Below are positions 5,952-8,191 of a stretch of DNA of 8,191 bases, one piece after another; position 1 is the first letter of the stretch; every line of letters starts with the position of its first letter. The DNA comes from JBATTK01 sp049670505 (GTDB lineage Bacteria > Bacteroidota > Bacteroidia > Flavobacteriales > Flavobacteriaceae): NCBI GenBank assembly GCA_049670505.1, contig JBATTK010000141.1, forward strand, positions 1 through 8,191, read 5' to 3'. Position numbers and translations under genes: made by a program. The notes beneath the pieces were generated by a model. That model was not told where the DNA came from, did no database searches, and saw only the letters and a program-made list of their open reading frames with translations.

Positions 5952-7901
5952 CTATGTTGTGGAAGCAGTAGTTGGAGGTAAATTTAAATCGCCAAGAAAT
6001 TTTTGAAACCTAGGGTCTTTTCTAAAGGAGTCGATGCCCGGAAAAACCCTAAGCCAGGGCACATAAACGTCTGAAGGTTTATGAATCAACCATTTGAAAG
6101 CCTCATCATTTTCACCTAGTAAGGCGTAGATCATGGTAAGTCCGAAAGCGTTTCTAGATGACACTTGTCCGTCATTTAGTTGAGCCGCAATTTCAAGCGC
6201 TTTCTCACTATTTCCTATACTGGCATAAGCGGTACCTAAAGCCCATAAGGAAGCTGGGTTGATCTCAACGGCCTTTTGGTGGGCTTCTATGCCTTTATTG
6301 TGCCATCCTTTTGCAATATAGATATTGCCCAGTGTTTTCCAGGCGGGAGCGAACTCCTTATCGATTTCCAATGCCTCTTCCACTTCCTTGATCGCCTTAT
6401 CGTTGTTGCCCATCCAGTGATGGAGCATTCCCATATCGGAACTGATCAATGGTGCCAAGGGATCTAACTGCTTCGCCAATTGATGTTCATGAACAGCTTC
6501 TTCCCATTTTCCTAAAAGAATCAAATACCAGGCATAGTGGTAACGATTGTAGGGTAGGTTAGGGTTCAATTGATCGGCAGTTGCAAACGAGCGCTCTGCG
6601 GCTTTCCAATCCCGTTCGTAATACAATTGGATCATAGCCAAAGCGGAATGGGCCTTTGCGGATTTAGGGTTAAGCTCCAAAGCTCTTAAAGCAGCGGCCT
6701 TACCCCTGTGCCATGGGGAATTCATTGGATCTGGTCCATGCCCCAAAAGAGCATAACCTTCGGCCAATCCGGCATAGGCAATGGGGTCTGCGGGGTCAAT
6801 TTCTACAGCTTGGTGCAAGTATTCAATACCCTTACTAAAATCTTCGGCATTAGATTTGGTGAGGTAGTACATGCCCCTGAGATAGGCCTTATAGGTCTCG
6901 GGATTGGTATTTTGCTGTAAAGTTAGGCGCTCTTTGTCATCCTTGGTCAAACTAATTTTAATGGAGTTCGCTATGTCTTGAATAACTGTACTTTGCAAGG
7001 AAAGGATTTCATTTATGCTCCTATGATAATCCTCTGCCCATAGATGTTTCTCCTCCGGATAAACATCTATCAACTGCAATTGCAGTCTGAGACTATCGCC
7101 CTGGAATACGACCGAACCCTCAATAATGGCGTCTACTGAAAGCTCCTTTGCAATGTCTTTCATTAATCCACCCCGGTTTTGGTATTGCATGGTTGATATT
7201 CTCGAAATTACCCTTAACCCTTTGATGGTACCCAACTCACCTATTAACGCATCGTGAATACCAGCTGTTAGATACTCTTGTTCCATATTGTCGGATAAAT
7301 GATTTAAGGGAAGAATTGCGATCGATTTTAGTTCTTTGGAGGAAGTTTTTGCCTGTTTTGACCAATTTATGGGTAGAAACACCAGTATAAAAACTGCAGC
7401 CAGTGCAGAAATCATCAACAATTGCCTTATGGTCGAGAATTTTTTGACGGTGTTGCTTCCCTCTTTTTCTACACGTGCTTTTTTGCTTGATAAAGAAGTA
7501 TTTTTTTTTGGGAATATGGGCATTTCAACTAAACCATCCTCTTCAAAATGGCTATGGTATTTTACCTTGCCAGGGGAATATCCATAGCGGTTGTGAAAAC
7601 AAGTATTGAAATAGGAAGTACTGCTAAAACCTACCTTGTATGCAATTTCAGAAACGGAGGCTTCATCATTCCTGAGCATTTTCATGGCTACATTGAGCCT
7701 TATTTCCCGAATAAATTGGCTTATGGACTGTCCTTTTATTCTTTTTAGCTTGCGGTGCAAATGTGAACGGCTGATGCCATAGGAGGAGGCCAGGTTTTGG
7801 ACATTAAAATCTTCGTTGTCCAAATTCTTCAGGACAATTGCTCTAAGTTTTTTAAGTAAAACTTGGTTCTGACCAAGACTTTCATCTCCGAGATTTTCCA
7901 T
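5952..7901 (-). CDS. Membrane-tethered AraC-HTH / TolB-like / TPR regulator
   Basis: This 649-aa protein starts at ATG 7901; the codon before it in frame is TAA, so no longer form exists. Residues about 14-116 form an AraC/XylS-type double helix-turn-helix. The first HTH is around FNVQNLASSYGISRSHLHRK (32-51) and the second runs from SVSEIAYKVGFSSTSYFNT (82-100) into FHNRYGYSPGKVK. A basic linker leads to one transmembrane helix (about 160-177). A TolB/FlgO-like domain follows (about 190-320; SIAILPL, LTAGIHDALIGEL, VDAIIEGSV), then about seven TPR-like repeats (350-605) with typical A-x-x-L-x-P positions. The predicted topology puts the DNA-binding end in the cytoplasm and the TPR part outside the inner membrane, so it probably senses a periplasmic signal. 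Most AraC regulators carry the HTH at the C-terminus. It likely regulates the downstream hydrolase gene and itself (inference). Confidence 0.92.
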   Translation of the reverse strand: MENLGDESLGQNQVLLKKLRAIVLKNLDNEDFNVQNLASSYGISRSHLHRKLKRIKGQSISQFIREIRLNVAMKMLRNDEASVSEIAYKVGFSSTSYFNTCFHNRYGYSPGKVKYHSHFEEDGLVEMPIFPKKNTSLSSKKARVEKEGSNTVKKFSTIRQLLMISALAAVFILVFLPINWSKQAKTSSKELKSIAILPLNHLSDNMEQEYLTAGIHDALIGELGTIKGLRVISRISTMQYQNRGGLMKDIAKELSVDAIIEGSVVFQGDSLRLQLQLIDVYPEEKHLWAEDYHRSINEILSLQSTVIQDIANSIKISLTKDDKERLTLQQNTNPETYKAYLRGMYYLTKSNAEDFSKGIEYLHQAVEIDPADPIAYAGLAEGYALLGHGPDPMNSPWHRGKAAALRALELNPKSAKAHSALAMIQLYYERDWKAAERSFATADQLNPNLPYNRYHYAWYLILLGKWEEAVHEHQLAKQLDPLAPLISSDMGMLHHWMGNNDKAIKEVEEALEIDKEFAPAWKTLGNIYIAKGWHNKGIEAHQKAVEINPASLWALGTAYASIGNSEKALEIAAQLNDGQVSSRNAFGLTMIYALLGENDEAFKWLIHKPSDVYVPWLRVFPGIDSFRKDPRFQKFLGDLNLPPTTASTT

Positions 7902-7927
7902 TTAAATCAAAAGTTAATCAGGGGACA

Positions 7928-7941
7928 ACCTTCTTAAAGGT
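7928..7941. promoter_or_regulatory. Inverted repeat overlapping candidate -7 box
   Basis: ACCTT-CTTA-AAGGT has 5-bp arms and a 4-nt centre. It overlaps the candidate -7 box and shares its last base with the adjacent 15-bp palindrome. Confidence 0.35.
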
Positions 7942-7942
7942 A
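7935..7942 (-). promoter_or_regulatory. Candidate -7 box of the AraC/TPR gene
   Basis: The minus-strand sequence TACCTTTA matches TAnnTTTG except for its last base and ends 33 nt before the ATG. A clear -33 TTG is missing. It lies between two inverted repeats. Confidence 0.3.
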
Positions 7943-7955
7943 CTAAAATTTAGTA
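7941..7955. promoter_or_regulatory. 15-bp palindrome upstream of the AraC/TPR gene, candidate operator
   Basis: TACTAAA-A-TTTAGTA has perfect 7-bp arms with a single central base, 40-54 bp upstream of the ATG, and it overlaps the start of the candidate -7 box. The position suits repression or autoregulation. The protein that binds is not known. Confidence 0.5.
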
Positions 7956-8120
7956 ACTAAGATTGATAACACCAGCGCATTTTGGGTACTGTTCCAAAAA
8001 ACTTCATTTTATGGAAATTTAAATCTATTAAGATATTTCACTTGCCTATAGCTATTTGACTATAATCCTGTTAAATTCCCTTGGTTACATAATTTTAGTT
8101 TGATAAAGACTTAGGTTTTA

Positions 8121-8191
8121 TTATTTATCTCCAAGTACGTGGTCCAATCCCCATTCCCTCATTGCAATTATTAACGGACGCAGGCTTAAAC
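8121..8191 (-). CDS. C-terminus of HxlR-family winged-helix regulator (partial)
   Basis: The frame enters from the right edge and ends at TAA (complement of 8121-8123), giving 22 residues (LSLRPLIIAMREWGLDHVLG...). The pattern S-L-R-P-L-I-x-A-M-x-E-W-G is the usual final helix of HxlR/MarR-like one-component regulators, where it follows the winged-helix domain and forms the dimer interface. Most of the gene lies outside the window, so the identification rests on this short stretch. It is in the same direction as the AraC/TPR gene but separated by about 220 bp with regulatory-looking repeats, so it is probably a separate transcript. Confidence 0.6.
   Translation of the reverse strand, partial: LSLRPLIIAMREWGLDHVLGDK

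Larger units (their letters stand above)
7902..8120. other. Regulatory spacer upstream of the AraC/TPR gene
   Basis: This 219-bp noncoding gap lies between the HxlR-like gene end and the AraC/TPR start. It holds the overlapping inverted repeats at 7928-7955 and a hairpin with arms TTTTGG (7980-7985) and CCAAAA (7994-7999). I saw no ORF and no clear terminator for the HxlR-like gene. Confidence 0.55.

Noticed and set aside
8041..8100. TTGACTATAATCC as a sigma-70 promoter on the plus strand
   Set aside because: The two hexamer-like parts are fused without spacing, Bacteroidota use a different consensus, and no plus-strand gene follows.

Overview
The window looks like chromosomal DNA of a Bacteroidota bacterium, most likely a marine-type flavobacterium. 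This rests on low-GC coding sequence, start codons without Shine-Dalgarno sequences in AT-rich leaders (often atgaaaa), two lipoproteins with canonical lipoboxes, a secreted MORN_2/YwqK-like protein, a LytTR-domain fragment, and an AraC-HTH/TPR membrane regulator of a type common in that phylum. Every intact gene is on the minus strand. The only plus-strand coding signal is a decayed LytTR fragment.

Left part (1-3500): three unrelated single genes, all minus strand. They are a CPBP (CAAX/Abi-type) intramembrane protease cut by the window edge, a CocE/NonD-type S15-like serine hydrolase lipoprotein, and a short exported MORN_2/YwqK-like protein. They do not form a tight operon. Spacers of about 205-285 bp separate them and contain GC-rich patches and hairpins. 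The YwqK-like gene is hugged by a 15-bp inverted repeat (14/15 match): one copy covers part of the stop codon and the other ends at the base before the ATG. The hydrolase gene has a weaker inverted repeat (10/13) at corresponding positions. This suggests an accessory region assembled from single-gene, cassette-like units.

Middle (3500-4170): a plus-strand remnant of a LytTR-type response regulator that has lost its receiver domain and start codon, followed by a bidirectional Rho-independent terminator. This terminator also lies downstream of the next minus-strand gene.

Right part (4170-7901): a two-gene unit transcribed leftward. The upstream gene encodes a 649-aa membrane regulator with an N-terminal AraC-type HTH, one transmembrane helix, a TolB/FlgO-like domain and about seven TPR-like repeats. 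The downstream gene encodes a 538-aa alpha/beta-hydrolase lipoprotein with an unrecognised N-terminal extension. The gap between them holds three short palindromic elements, and the regulator's own upstream region holds a 15-bp palindrome next to a candidate -7 box. I infer that the regulator may control itself and the hydrolase.

Right edge (8121-8191): the last 22 residues of a minus-strand protein that reads like the C-terminal helix of an HxlR-family winged-helix regulator.
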